NCBI RefSeq assembly: GCF_009677585.1
Contig: NZ_WKYV01000002.1
Span: 1-64,000, forward strand
Direction: 5' to 3'
Length of the DNA stretch: 64,000 bases
Source of the DNA: Lactonifactor sp. BIOML-A5
Lineage (GTDB): Bacteria; Bacillota; Clostridia; Lachnospirales; Lachnospiraceae
Part shown: positions 7,406-17,006 of the stretch, in pieces
How positions within the stretch are numbered: position 1 is the stretch's first letter
Layout of the letters: each line of letters opens with the position of its first letter
The notes under the pieces: generated by a model
Seen by the model: only the letters and a program-made list of their open reading frames with translations
Database searches by the model: none
Told to the model about the DNA's origin: nothing
Translations under genes and position numbers: made by a program

Positions 7406-9727
7406 TTACACAATACCGCTGTCACTGCCGATAACCGTGCCTTCCAGGTTCTCCCTGAGAACCTGGAAGCCTACGGTAACCTTAAAAAGATCTCCGTCCA
7501 GGTAAATGTCAAAGGTACCTCCCTGAAGCTCTGTCAGGCTTCTGGCAATGGACAGCCCCAGGCCGCTGCCTTCAGTACTTCTGGATATGTCTCCCCGTAT
7601 AAACCTCTCTGTCAGTTCACTGGCCTGTATATTCAGGGACTGCTGAGAGATGTTTTTTACACTGCAGTATACCCATCCCATTTTGATGCCTACATCCACA
7701 TACACCCGGGTATCCTCCAGGGCGTATTTGCCCACATTGCTGAACAGATTCTCTATCACCCGGAAGAGTCTCCGACCGTCCGCCATGATAATTGTGGGTT
7801 CCTTGGTGATATTCATGACCAGCTCCAGGCCCCGTTCCTGAAACTTCTCTATAAATTCCCCGCTGATCTGGTTCAGCAGTTCTTTAAAGTCCAGCCTTGT
7901 GCACTCCAGCTCCACATTGCCTGTGCTGATTCTGGATGCCTCCACCAAATCCTCCGTCAGCTGTTTCAGCCTCTGGGATTTGGTGTCCAGAATATCTATA
8001 TAATTCTTTACTTTTGGATCCTCTATTTTCTCCCGTTTCAGAAGCCCCACGTAGTTAACGATGGAGGTGAGAGGTGTCTTAATATCGTGGGACACATTCG
8101 TGATAAGCTCTGTCTTCAGACGTTCATTTTTTATACTCTGGCTTACTGCTTCCTGCAGTCCGCTTCCAATATCGTTAACCGCTTCAGCAATCTCTCTGTT
8201 CACCCCCCGAATTTCTTTCGCAGGGAGCTGATAATCTGACTCGCCCTCTGCAATCTTCCGTACCCCCGCCAGAACCTTCTGCTGCTCCGCCGCCTCTCTG
8301 AGCATATAATAGCAGGCATAGATGTTCCAGAGAATGCATAAAATGATTCCCGCGGTGCCGAACAGAAGCAGAACTATATTTACCAAAAGATAGATGAAAA
8401 AGGTCAGAAGCACCCGGTTTCGTATCTTTCTTTTTTTCTGGAGCCTGCCCAGGGTACCTATCAGGTATTTGCAGGCACTGTTCTCCCAGAGAATTCTTCC
8501 CTTTCCCCTTCTCACAAAGCTTAACAGCTCAGTAATCAGCAGCGCGGACACGAGGAATGCTGCTGCCGCCGTAATTCCTATAGTAATCTCCGGACTCAGA
8601 TCTGCTATCCAAACCATCCCCAGCCCCGCTGCGCCGGCCCCTCCGGTTATAAGAAAGAGGAGAAGGAGCACTTCTGTCTTCATGCTGTCAATCGGATAGA
8701 GCACTACCCGGTCTTCCCCCGGAATCCTCCCGGTAAGGGCACAGAGGATGCAGAAGCCCAGAAGTATAATCAGGCCGGATACCAGCATATTCCAGAAGGA
8801 AGCACGTACCCACGGGCCCCATTTGTCAAAGATTTCTTTCCCCTCCCTGAGCCTGTCATTGGCAGAGAAAGAGGTATCTACACTAATCCTTACCGTATAG
8901 ACGCAGTTCCCCATCAGATCATGCCCCATCTCCCTGATGAGTACATTTCTCTGCTTATCTGAAAACTTAAAGTTCGTGTCAAGCTCATAGCTGCCTGTCT
9001 TAAAATAAATATAGTATTTGCCGTTTTCCAGATCTTCTTCTATATTCTCTGTATTTTTATATACGCTGCCTGTATTTAAGTTTGTCACCTGGTACTTCAG
9101 ATTGCATTCCCCGGACTCAAAGGTATTCTTAAGGGTGGCATATCTGGTAATATCTCTGTCAATCCGCTTTAACACTCCAGCCAGATAGACCCTCCACTGA
9201 TCTCCGCTCATATGCTGTATGTTTTTATCTGACTCCGCCATCTCATTGATCCCATCAAACCCAATGGGGGCAAACCGTTCGATAAACTCTCCGGCTCCTT
9301 CTGTATTCAGCGTGCCGTCCTCCTGCTGGACGTCATTGAGCCATTTTGTATAGGATGTGTCAATTTCTACCCAGGTATGGAGATCTCCCAGACGGTACGC
9401 CAGCCCGTTAACCACGTCCCCGGAAACCAGCCCGTTATTGGCATAATCATAGATATCAATGATTTTCTCTGCATCATAGACCCCGTCTGTCTCAAAATTT
9501 TCCTTAAGCTTAATATATTCTGCCAGGGAGCCTGTCATCCTGCTCACATCAGTAATAAACTGTGAAGTCTGAGTATAATCCTTAGCCTTATAATTATCCC
9601 AGCCGTCCTCCTTCCATGCCTGCCCTACCACACTGATGGATATGGCAATGCTTAAAACTACAACCTCCACGCATACCAAAAGGCCCAAGAACAGATTTAA
9701 TCTGGGAATACGCTTTAAACTCTCCAT
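7406..9727 (-). CDS. Membrane sensor histidine kinase
   Basis: The 773-residue protein begins with a membrane helix (about 12-34) and a large extracellular region (about 35-310). Four or more membrane helices follow (about 311-470), then a short linker and the kinase core. The H-box is NVSHDIKTPLTS with His547 as the expected phosphorylation site. The N-box is VIENLFSNVGKYA and the G2 box is EGSGLGLSIARSL. The usual aspartate of the G1 box is replaced in SVKNIS, as is common in VanS-like kinases. The gene follows the response-regulator gene by 15 bases on the same strand, so the two form a system. The signal sensed by the long external domain is unknown. A 13-bp perfect palindrome lies near the end of the coding region. 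Confidence 0.93.
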   Translation of the reverse strand: MESLKRIPRLNLFLGLLVCVEVVVLSIAISISVVGQAWKEDGWDNYKAKDYTQTSQFITDVSRMTGSLAEYIKLKENFETDGVYDAEKIIDIYDYANNGLVSGDVVNGLAYRLGDLHTWVEIDTSYTKWLNDVQQEDGTLNTEGAGEFIERFAPIGFDGINEMAESDKNIQHMSGDQWRVYLAGVLKRIDRDITRYATLKNTFESGECNLKYQVTNLNTGSVYKNTENIEEDLENGKYYIYFKTGSYELDTNFKFSDKQRNVLIREMGHDLMGNCVYTVRISVDTSFSANDRLREGKEIFDKWGPWVRASFWNMLVSGLIILLGFCILCALTGRIPGEDRVVLYPIDSMKTEVLLLLFLITGGAGAAGLGMVWIADLSPEITIGITAAAAFLVSALLITELLSFVRRGKGRILWENSACKYLIGTLGRLQKKRKIRNRVLLTFFIYLLVNIVLLLFGTAGIILCILWNIYACYYMLREAAEQQKVLAGVRKIAEGESDYQLPAKEIRGVNREIAEAVNDIGSGLQEAVSQSIKNERLKTELITNVSHDIKTPLTSIVNYVGLLKREKIEDPKVKNYIDILDTKSQRLKQLTEDLVEASRISTGNVELECTRLDFKELLNQISGEFIEKFQERGLELVMNITKEPTIIMADGRRLFRVIENLFSNVGKYALEDTRVYVDVGIKMGWVYCSVKNISQQSLNIQASELTERFIRGDISRSTEGSGLGLSIARSLTELQGGTFDIYLDGDLFKVTVGFQVLRENLEGTVIGSDSGIV

Positions 9728-9742
9728 ATCCTTTCCTTCCTG

Positions 9743-10435
9743 CTACAGCTTTTCAACCTTATACCCAATTCCCCAAACCACCTTCAGGTAGCGGGGTTCT
9801 TTGGGATTAATCTCTATCTTCTCACGGATATGACGGATGTGTACAGCAACTGTATTATCCGCACCGATTGCTTCCTCATTCCATATATTTTCATAGATCT
9901 GCTCAATGGAGAATACTTTTCCGCAGTTTTTCAAAAGAAACAGCAGAATATTATACTCTATAGGCGTCAGCTTTACCACCTCGTCATCCACGGTCACCTC
10001 TTTCAAGTCATCATTCACGGACAGACCTCCTGACTGGTATACATTAGTGCTTTCCCCGTGGAGTGTGCCCAGCTTTGTATACCTGCGCAGCTGGGATTTG
10101 ACTCTGGCCACCAGCTCCAGAGGATTAAAGGGCTTGCTCACGTAATCATCTGCCCCTATATTAAGTCCCAATATCTTATCGGAATCCTCCGACTTTGCTG
10201 AGAGTATAATAATGGGGATTCCGCTGGTCTCCCTGATTTTAAGGGTGGCACGGATTCCGTCCAGCCTCGGCATCATAACATCCATAATGAGAAGGTGCAC
10301 TTCTTCCCTCCCCAGGACCTCCAGCGCCTGCTCCCCGTCATAGGCCTTTAATACCCTGTACCCTTCCTGGGTAAGATAAATCTCTATTGCCTCTACAATT
10401 TCCTTATCATCATCACAAACTAAAACCTGAAACAT
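9743..10435 (-). CDS. OmpR/PhoB-type response regulator
   Basis: The 230-residue protein has an N-terminal receiver domain with the acidic pair (DDDK, residues 8-11), the phosphoacceptor Asp52 in LLIMDVMMPRLDG, Thr/Ser in IIILSAKSED and Lys in YVSKPFNP. The C-terminal winged helix (about 130-228) contains LTPIEYNILLFLLKN and DNTVAVHIRHIREKIE, the DNA-recognition region. It is the first gene of a two-gene operon with the sensor kinase. The divergent neighbour encodes a solute-binding lipoprotein next to a GGDEF/EAL protein, which could be a target; that link is inferred from position only. Confidence 0.95.
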   Translation of the reverse strand: MFQVLVCDDDKEIVEAIEIYLTQEGYRVLKAYDGEQALEVLGREEVHLLIMDVMMPRLDGIRATLKIRETSGIPIIILSAKSEDSDKILGLNIGADDYVSKPFNPLELVARVKSQLRRYTKLGTLHGESTNVYQSGGLSVNDDLKEVTVDDEVVKLTPIEYNILLFLLKNCGKVFSIEQIYENIWNEEAIGADNTVAVHIRHIREKIEINPKEPRYLKVVWGIGYKVEKL

Positions 10436-10629
10436 TGTTTTTCACCCTCCTTTTCTTCTTTCGTATAACCTCTTATTTCCGGCAATCTTGTCTTAGGCGT
10501 ACGGCACAGACCGTCCCCCGCACTAAGGGCATACAGCTAAGGATACCCCAGGGCATTTTATACATACACTGTTAGCCTAACATAAATGTTGATAATTTTC
10601 CACTGGATAATTTGCAAGAATGCTTTACT

Positions 10630-10652
10630 TTCCACGAAATGGAATCTATAAT
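10630..10652 (+). promoter_or_regulatory. Promoter with embedded dyad before the binding-protein gene
   Basis: TATAAT (10647-10652) follows a 17-base spacer from TTTACT (10624-10629). The spacer holds TTCCA (10630-10634) and TGGAA (10640-10644), a dyad placed where a repressor or activator could act. The rest of the 269-base divergent region (10436-10704) holds no gene. Confidence 0.45.
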
Positions 10653-10704
10653 ATTTTCTATATAAACTTACACGATCACAATTCAATTGTATGGGAGAAA
10701 AAGT

Positions 10705-12147
10705 ATGAAGAGGAAATTATTGGCAGCCTTTGCGGCTGTTCTTAGCGTAACTATTGGTCTCACCGCCTGCAGTCAGGGTACTGAAACCCCAGAGAAGGGG
10801 TCTGATGCTCCGGTGTCTCTCACCATCTGGCATTATTACAATGGACTCCAGCAGTCCCAGTTTGAGACAATGGTAAGTGACTTTAACAGTACTGTGGGGG
10901 CAGAAAAGGGAATAGTTGTGGAGGCCTTCAGCCAGGGATCCATCAATGAACTGGAAGAAAAGCTTTTGGCTTCCGCCAACAAGGAGGTAGGTGCGGAAGA
11001 ACTTCCGGATATCTTCGCGTCATATGCGGACAATGCTTACACCCTGGATGAGATGGGCCTTGTTGCGGATCTCTCTCCGTATTTTACTGAGGAAGAACTG
11101 TCCCAGTACCGGGAAGAATATATTGATGAGGGACGTTTTACTTCAGATACCTTAAAGATCTTTCCTGTAGCCAAGTCTACGGAGCTTTTATTCCTAGATA
11201 AGACTGACTGGGATAAATTTGCCGATGCCACCGGGGCTCAGCTGTCTTCTCTCTCCACTATGGACGGTTTACTCTCCACGGCTGAGGAGTACTATAACTG
11301 GACAGACAGTCTCACGGAAGACCCTGATGACGGAAAAGCCTTTTTTGGGTGGGACTCTCTGGCCAATTATATGCTGATAGGAGCCCGCCAGATGGGCTGT
11401 ACAATTTTTGATGTACAGGATGGGAAGGTTTCTCTGCATCTGGATGAGAATATTATGCGCACACTTTGGGACTCTTATTATGTCCCCTATGTGAAAGGTT
11501 ACTTTACTGCCAACGGCCGGTTCCGCTCTGATGATATGAAGACAGGGGATCTCATCGCCTATGTGGGTTCTACCTCCAGCGCTTCTTACTTTCCGGACGA
11601 GATTACAGTAAGCGATACAGAATCTTACCCTATTGAATGCAAGATCCTGGAGGTCCCGCAGTTTTCAGGGGGAGACTCCGTATGCGTGCAGCAGGGCGCC
11701 GGAATGGTAGTTGCCAAAGCCGATGAGAAGCAGGAACGGGCCGCCACAGAATTTTTAAAATGGTTTACAGATACAGAACGTAACATGGAATTTTCCGCCA
11801 CCAGCGGCTATCTGCCGGTAAAAGCGGAGGCATACAGCTCAGAAACCGCCGTCCCCGGCAAGGGGGAGGACATGAACCCTAAAATTGAACAGTCCATTGA
11901 GGTATCCTTCCAGCAGCTGTCCCATATGACCTCTTACACAAACAGGCCTTTTGCAAATGGCACAAAAGCAAGATATACCTTAGAAGATTCCATCAAAGAA
12001 AAGGCTGCTGCTGATTATACTGCCATTCAGGATTTGGTGGCCTCCGGTACATCCAGGGAGGAAGCAGTCAGCCAGTTTACTACAGACGATAATTTTAATA
12101 CATGGCTGAAGGGACTGTCAGACAGTCTGAACCAGCTTACAAAGTAA
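10705..12147 (+). CDS. Solute-binding lipoprotein, orphan
   Basis: The 480-residue protein has a lipoprotein signal peptide with lipobox LTAC (Cys22) and the fold of CUT1-type extracellular binding proteins. The mature part starts with VSLTIWHYYNGLQ, a typical first beta strand. Later segments such as QQGAGMVVAKADEKQERAATEFLKWF match the conserved C-lobe region of sugar-binding proteins. The start at 10705 is preceded by GGGAGAAAAAGT. No permease or ATPase gene is adjacent. Instead a transmembrane GGDEF/EAL gene starts 24 bases downstream on the same strand. It therefore probably works as an external sensor partner of that protein rather than in import, though it could still deliver ligand to a transporter encoded elsewhere. 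Confidence 0.85.
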   Translation: MKRKLLAAFAAVLSVTIGLTACSQGTETPEKGSDAPVSLTIWHYYNGLQQSQFETMVSDFNSTVGAEKGIVVEAFSQGSINELEEKLLASANKEVGAEELPDIFASYADNAYTLDEMGLVADLSPYFTEEELSQYREEYIDEGRFTSDTLKIFPVAKSTELLFLDKTDWDKFADATGAQLSSLSTMDGLLSTAEEYYNWTDSLTEDPDDGKAFFGWDSLANYMLIGARQMGCTIFDVQDGKVSLHLDENIMRTLWDSYYVPYVKGYFTANGRFRSDDMKTGDLIAYVGSTSSASYFPDEITVSDTESYPIECKILEVPQFSGGDSVCVQQGAGMVVAKADEKQERAATEFLKWFTDTERNMEFSATSGYLPVKAEAYSSETAVPGKGEDMNPKIEQSIEVSFQQLSHMTSYTNRPFANGTKARYTLEDSIKEKAAADYTAIQDLVASGTSREEAVSQFTTDDNFNTWLKGLSDSLNQLTK

Positions 12148-12171
12148 AAGACTTTAAGGCAGGAATAACTC

Positions 12172-15100
12172 ATGAAAAAAGAAAACCATCCCGGAACTAT
12201 ACTGCATAAGATTATAATTCCCGTTGCTTTGGTTCTAATGCTCCAGGCCTGTTTGCTGTGCGGTATCTTATACTGGGGCGGTCCCCTGGAGGAGTCCAAT
12301 AAAAACGCCTTTAATGTGATGGAAAGCCGTACCACCGGAAGGGCCAATATTTTAGAGAACAATATGGTGCAGAATTGGTCCAACCTGGCCAAATGCCAGC
12401 AGGCCCTGGCCGGCTGTGCGGAAGATGTGGCCAGCTCCAGGAATATCAGTTACGAGGATCTTGGGACAGATACAGAAGCCATCCCAGATTTTCTGTGCAG
12501 TGCCTCTCAGCCCATGATCGACACCCTCCGGCAGAATGGTGTTACCGGGATCTATGTGATCTTAAATGGTTCCGGCAATCAGCCGGATACGGCAGAAAAA
12601 GCCGGGTTATACCTCCGGGACTATAACCCCAACGCCGGTTCTCTGGATAATACGGATCTCTTTATTGAAAAGGCTCCCGTATCTGTGTGCAAATATCTGG
12701 GGATTCCCCTGGATATCAACTGGGGATCTCATTTTTCCCTGACAGAGAATTCTACTTACTACTATAATCCCCTGCATGCATATACCAGCAATCCCTCCCT
12801 GGGCACTGTCAACGCAGGGTACTGGGACGGGCCCGTACAGGTCACGGAGAATGACATCAGTATACTCACCTACTCCCAGCCTCTTCTTGCCTCCGACAAT
12901 ACCTGCTACGGAGTACTTGGAGTCAGCATATCCCTGGATTACCTCCGGGAAATGCTCCCCTCTGCCGAATTAAGCTCGGGCAATTCCGCCAGCTACCTTC
13001 TGGTCCAGAAGCTGAGCACAGATTCAGCCGATCCAAGGTATAAGATCATATTGTCCAGCGGTTCCTCCTCAAAGTATTACCTGGGGGATGCAGAAGAGAT
13101 CGCTTTTTCCTCCAAAGCTGTATACGGAAATATCTATCCCCTGAAAAACAGCAAGGATTTCCCTAAGGACGAGACCATTTACGGCAACATAACACCTCTG
13201 AAGCTGTATAATACAAATACACCCTTCGTGAATCAGTCCTTGTACCTGATTGGGATCTCGGAAAAGGATCATATCCTCAGCTTTGCCGCTTGGCTGAAGC
13301 ACAATTGTTTTCTTCTGATACTGGTATCTCTGGCTGTAGGGATTTCTTCCGCCTTTCTTATCAGTTACCGGATCTCGACGCCCATTATCCGTCTGTACAG
13401 AAAAGTAAAAACCAGCAGCCCCTACACCCCGGTTCAGCTGGATAAGATACAGATTAAGGAGATTGACCAGCTGGTATCTTCCATTGAAGAATTAAGCGCC
13501 TCTGTGGCCGAGCAGGCTTCCAGGGTTTCCAAGATACTGGATATGGCCTCTGTGCCTATCGCTGCCTTCGAATATAAATGGGGAGAGCCCACCGCGTTCT
13601 GCTCTAAGAACTTTTTTCAGATGATCGGACAGGGTGAAGCTCAGCCGGATAACTTTACCATCTCCGCTAAAGATTTTAAGGTATTTATGGAGGACCTCCG
13701 GGAGTATATGCAGTCTTACTCCAACACAGAGGGATTCGGCATCTACCGGCTCAGGGATGAACAGGGACATCTCCACTGGTTCCGTATGCGCATTCTGGAG
13801 ACTAAGGAAGCCATTACAGGGGTAATTACGGATATTACCCTCGAAATGGCTGAAAAACACCGCCTGGAATATGAAAGGGATTATGATATCCTTACCGGTC
13901 TTCCCAACCGGAGAGCTTTCCTCTCCGCCATGACGGATCTCTTCTCCAGGCCGGAAGTATTAAAGTACGCTGCATTGATTATGATTGATCTGGATAACCT
14001 AAAGTATATCAACGACACCTACGGGCATGACTGGGGCGACGAATACTTGAAGTGCGCCGCCGTTGTCTTCAAAAACCTTGCAGATAAATCAGCTGTCACA
14101 GCACGCATCTCCGGGGATGAGTTTAACGTCTTCTTTTATGGGTATGACACAAAAGAACACCTGGAGGATGCCATCACCGACATGAGATGCCTGCTCTTAG
14201 ACGCCCATCTGACCGTGCCGGACGGCACCCAGTTTAAGCTGAGGGCATCCGCCGGAATCGCCTGGTATCCGGAAAACAGCACAGTTCTGGACGAACTCAT
14301 CAAATTCGCTGATTTTGCCATGTATCAGGTGAAGCACTCAGACAAGGGAAACATCCAGGCCTTCGACATGTCCAGCTATAAAAAAGAATCCTACCTTCTC
14401 AGCGGCAAGGAAGATCTCCATCAGCTGATTGAGCAGAGGCTGATTGATTATGCCTTCCAGCCTATTGTAGAGGTTGCAAGCGGAAAGGTTCTGGGATATG
14501 AAGCGCTTATGCGTCCCCAGGTGCCCTCCCTCAAAAGCCCTGTGGATGTATTAACCATCGCCCAGTCTCAGTCCATGCTTCAGCCCATAGAAGCTTTAAC
14601 CTGGATGACGGCGCCGGACATTTACTTTAACAGGCACATGAAGGGCAGTACAGATTGTCCCCTGCTTTTCATTAACTCCATCCCCAACCAGCGGCTGTCC
14701 GATTCAGAGGCAAACGAACTGGTCAAGAGGTTCGGCAGTTATATGGATCACATAATCCTGGAGCTTACAGAGATTGCCCAGCTGAGTCCCCTCTGTCTGG
14801 CTCACAAAAAACAACTCTGCCATCAGTATCATATGAGAATCGCACTGGATGACTTTGGTGCAGGGCATAACAGTGAGGGCGTTCTTCTCTCCCTTATGCC
14901 TGAATATGTAAAACTGGACATTGAACTTATTCACAACATTGACACGGATAAAAACAGGCTGGACTTCCTGGAAAATCTGATTATATACTTTAAGTCTAAA
15001 AATATTAAAATTATTGCAGAAGGTGTGGAGACAAAAGAGGAGCTTGAGGTCCTGGCTCTCTGCGGGGTAGACTATATCCAGGGATTTTTCTTCGGAAGGC

Positions 15101-15204
15101 CGCAGATGGTACCAGTCCCCCCTCTTCCGGAAGCCGTAGAGACACTGGCTGACATCCGGAATTCCCACCCGTTTAGAGAACAGCGGCATGACAGCGGCAG
15201 ATAA
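12172..15204 (+). CDS. Membrane GGDEF/EAL protein with extracellular sensor and PAS domain
   Basis: The 1010-residue protein has a membrane helix near residues 17-40, an extracellular region of about 340 residues that looks like a double-Cache sensor, and a second helix near 380-402. A HAMP-like linker and a PAS domain (about 450-560) follow, then GGDEF and EAL domains. The GGDEF motif reads SGDEF (about 647-651), with the upstream DLDNLKYINDTYGHDWGD segment intact, so cyclase activity is possible but not certain. The EAL domain keeps EAL (about 777), ELTE, DDFGAG, VKLD, IAEGVET and QGFFFG, all the metal and catalytic positions, so c-di-GMP phosphodiesterase activity is likely. The orphan solute-binding lipoprotein gene just upstream suggests that the external domain reads ligand-loaded binding protein. 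Confidence 0.93.
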   Translation: MKKENHPGTILHKIIIPVALVLMLQACLLCGILYWGGPLEESNKNAFNVMESRTTGRANILENNMVQNWSNLAKCQQALAGCAEDVASSRNISYEDLGTDTEAIPDFLCSASQPMIDTLRQNGVTGIYVILNGSGNQPDTAEKAGLYLRDYNPNAGSLDNTDLFIEKAPVSVCKYLGIPLDINWGSHFSLTENSTYYYNPLHAYTSNPSLGTVNAGYWDGPVQVTENDISILTYSQPLLASDNTCYGVLGVSISLDYLREMLPSAELSSGNSASYLLVQKLSTDSADPRYKIILSSGSSSKYYLGDAEEIAFSSKAVYGNIYPLKNSKDFPKDETIYGNITPLKLYNTNTPFVNQSLYLIGISEKDHILSFAAWLKHNCFLLILVSLAVGISSAFLISYRISTPIIRLYRKVKTSSPYTPVQLDKIQIKEIDQLVSSIEELSASVAEQASRVSKILDMASVPIAAFEYKWGEPTAFCSKNFFQMIGQGEAQPDNFTISAKDFKVFMEDLREYMQSYSNTEGFGIYRLRDEQGHLHWFRMRILETKEAITGVITDITLEMAEKHRLEYERDYDILTGLPNRRAFLSAMTDLFSRPEVLKYAALIMIDLDNLKYINDTYGHDWGDEYLKCAAVVFKNLADKSAVTARISGDEFNVFFYGYDTKEHLEDAITDMRCLLLDAHLTVPDGTQFKLRASAGIAWYPENSTVLDELIKFADFAMYQVKHSDKGNIQAFDMSSYKKESYLLSGKEDLHQLIEQRLIDYAFQPIVEVASGKVLGYEALMRPQVPSLKSPVDVLTIAQSQSMLQPIEALTWMTAPDIYFNRHMKGSTDCPLLFINSIPNQRLSDSEANELVKRFGSYMDHIILELTEIAQLSPLCLAHKKQLCHQYHMRIALDDFGAGHNSEGVLLSLMPEYVKLDIELIHNIDTDKNRLDFLENLIIYFKSKNIKIIAEGVETKEELEVLALCGVDYIQGFFFGRPQMVPVPPLPEAVETLADIRNSHPFREQRHDSGR

Positions 15205-15216
15205 AGGAGAATTTAC

Positions 15217-15483
15217 ATGTTTCGATTAATGGGTACACTTTATAAAAATTCTAAGATACTAAAAGATACGGTCATCTGCGACGAGACAGGGAACCGGCGC
15301 ACACAGAAGGTTTTTAACAGCCTGGAAGCGATCTGCTATTCCTTTGACCTGGAAAAGCCCATCTGGCTGGAATCGAATCTTTCCGACTTTAAGCAGCACA
15401 GCAAAACTCGCTTCTATCAGGATAATTTTATTGAGGATGTTGACTTTGATTATTTGGAGATACGGGTGATTGAGGAGGATTAG
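15217..15483 (+). CDS. Small acidic hypothetical protein
   Basis: The 88-residue soluble protein is not one I can name. It starts MFRLMGTLYKNSKILKDTVI and ends with an acidic tail (VDFDYLEIRVIEED). A strong ribosome site AAAGGAGAATTTAC precedes the ATG, and the gene lies 12 bases after the GGDEF/EAL gene, so it is co-transcribed, with a terminator right after its stop. It may be a conserved Lachnospiraceae protein of unknown role. Confidence 0.75.
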   Translation: MFRLMGTLYKNSKILKDTVICDETGNRRTQKVFNSLEAICYSFDLEKPIWLESNLSDFKQHSKTRFYQDNFIEDVDFDYLEIRVIEED

Positions 15484-15490
15484 AAATTTA

Positions 15491-15534
15491 AAAAGCGCTG
15501 CCGTACAGGCCTTTGCCTATACAGCAGCGCTTTT
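15491..15534. terminator. Bidirectional terminator between the 88-residue gene and pgi
   Basis: AAAAGCGCTGC (15491-15501) and GCAGCGCTTTT (15524-15534) form an 11-bp perfect stem with A and T flanks on both sides. It can serve the plus-strand operon ending at 15483 and pgi ending at 15578. Confidence 0.85.
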
Positions 15535-15577
15535 GTGAGCTCTTATTTTGGAATATTACTATGTCCTATCAGTTAGA

Positions 15578-16927
15578 TTATAATCTCTTCATCAATTCTT
15601 CTCTTTCTTTCTCATAGCCCGGTTTGCCAAGAAGTGCGAACATGTTTGCCTTATAGCTCTCCACGCCTGGCTGGTTAAATGGATTCACGCCTAAGAGATA
15701 TCCACTTACACCGATTGCGAACTCGAAGAAGTAGAATAATTGTCCTAAGCAGTAAGCGCTCTGCTCCGGAATTTTTACCATAAGATTGGCGGTTCCGCCG
15801 TCTGTGTGGGCTAATACGGTGCCGTTCATGGCGCTTTTATTGACAAAGTCAATGGTCTTCCCCGCAAGATAGTTTAAACCGTCCAGATCTACTGGTTCCT
15901 CCTTAATTTCCATGTCAGCCTTCGGACTTTCCACTGCCAACACAGTTTCAAATAAAATCCTGGGACCGTCCTGGATGCACTGTCCAAGAGAGTGAAGGTC
16001 TGTGGTCAGGTCTACACTGGAAGGGAAGATGCCTCTCTGATCTTTTCCCTCGCTCTCCCCGGCCAGCTGTTTCCACCATTCGGAAATATAATGAAGGCTT
16101 GGCTCATAGTTAGCCATAATTTCAACTGTTTTACCTTTTCTAAGCATGATGTTTCGGAGGGCAGCATACTGAAGCGCATCGTTTTCTTCAAACGGCAGGT
16201 TCAATGCGCGCTCTCTCTGTTCTGCAGCTCCATCCATCATTGCTTTAATATCTACACCGCTGGCTGCGATAGGAAGCAGTCCTACTGCGGTCATAACGGA
16301 AAAACGTCCTCCGATATCATCAGGTACTACAAATGTCTCGTAGCCCTCTTCTGCGGCAAGGCTCTTTAAAGCGCCTTTTGCCTTGTCTGTGGTAGCGTAG
16401 ATTCTCTTCGCTGCCTCTTCCTTACCATACTTCTTTTCCAGCATTTCCTTAAATACCCGGAACGCAATCGCCGGCTCTGTTGTCGTTCCTGATTTGGAAA
16501 TAACATTAACGGAAAAATCTCTATCTCCAATTACATCTATGATCCCTTTCATATAGGAAGCACTGATGCAATTACCAACATAATATATTTCGGGAGTCTT
16601 ACGAATCTCTTTGGACAAATTATTATAGAATGGGTGGTTTAAAAACTCATTTGCCGCTCTCGCGCCCAGGTAGGAACCGCCGATACCGATTACCAGCAGT
16701 ACATCTGAGTCTTCCTGAATCTTGGCAGCCGCTTTTCCGATGCGGTCGAACTCTTCCTTGTCATAAGTAACGGGCAGGTCGATCCATCCTAAGAAATCAT
16801 TTCCAAGACCTGTCCGTGACAGCAGCATGTCCTTTGCTGCATCTGCCAATTTCCCCATAACAGCTACTTCGCTTTCACTGACTACACCAGCTGTTTTAGA
16901 ATAGTCAAAGGTTATCTTATTTCCCAT
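15578..16927 (-). CDS. pgi: Glucose-6-phosphate isomerase
   Basis: The 449-residue cytosolic enzyme interconverts glucose 6-phosphate and fructose 6-phosphate. Visible are the two SIS-like halves. [16 protein letters not shown] and [14 protein letters not shown] bind the phosphosugar, [14 protein letters not shown] is a family signature, and the [16 protein letters not shown] and [10 protein letters not shown] segments contribute active-site residues. The length fits the shorter Gram-positive type. The start at 16927 is chosen because AAGGAGACAAACGAAT precedes it; an upstream in-frame ATG at 16978 lacks a ribosome site. It appears to be a single-gene unit. Confidence 0.96.
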   Translation of the reverse strand: MGNKITFDYSKTAGVVSESEVAVMGKLADAAKDMLLSRTGLGNDFLGWIDLPVTYDKEEFDRIGKAAAKIQEDSDVLLVIGIGGSYLGARAANEFLNHPFYNNLSKEIRKTPEIYYVGNCISASYMKGIIDVIGDRDFSVNVISKSGTTTEPAIAFRVFKEMLEKKYGKEEAAKRIYATTDKAKGALKSLAAEEGYETFVVPDDIGGRFSVMTAVGLLPIAASGVDIKAMMDGAAEQRERALNLPFEENDALQYAALRNIMLRKGKTVEIMANYEPSLHYISEWWKQLAGESEGKDQRGIFPSSVDLTTDLHSLGQCIQDGPRILFETVLAVESPKADMEIKEEPVDLDGLNYLAGKTIDFVNKSAMNGTVLAHTDGGTANLMVKIPEQSAYCLGQLFYFFEFAIGVSGYLLGVNPFNQPGVESYKANMFALLGKPGYEKEREELMKRL

Positions 16928-17006
16928 ATTCGTTTGTCTCCTTATGTTTTTTCCAAGTTTATCCTCGGTTTTTTCCATTTAAGTTTAGCAAAATGTTATA
17001 CATTTA

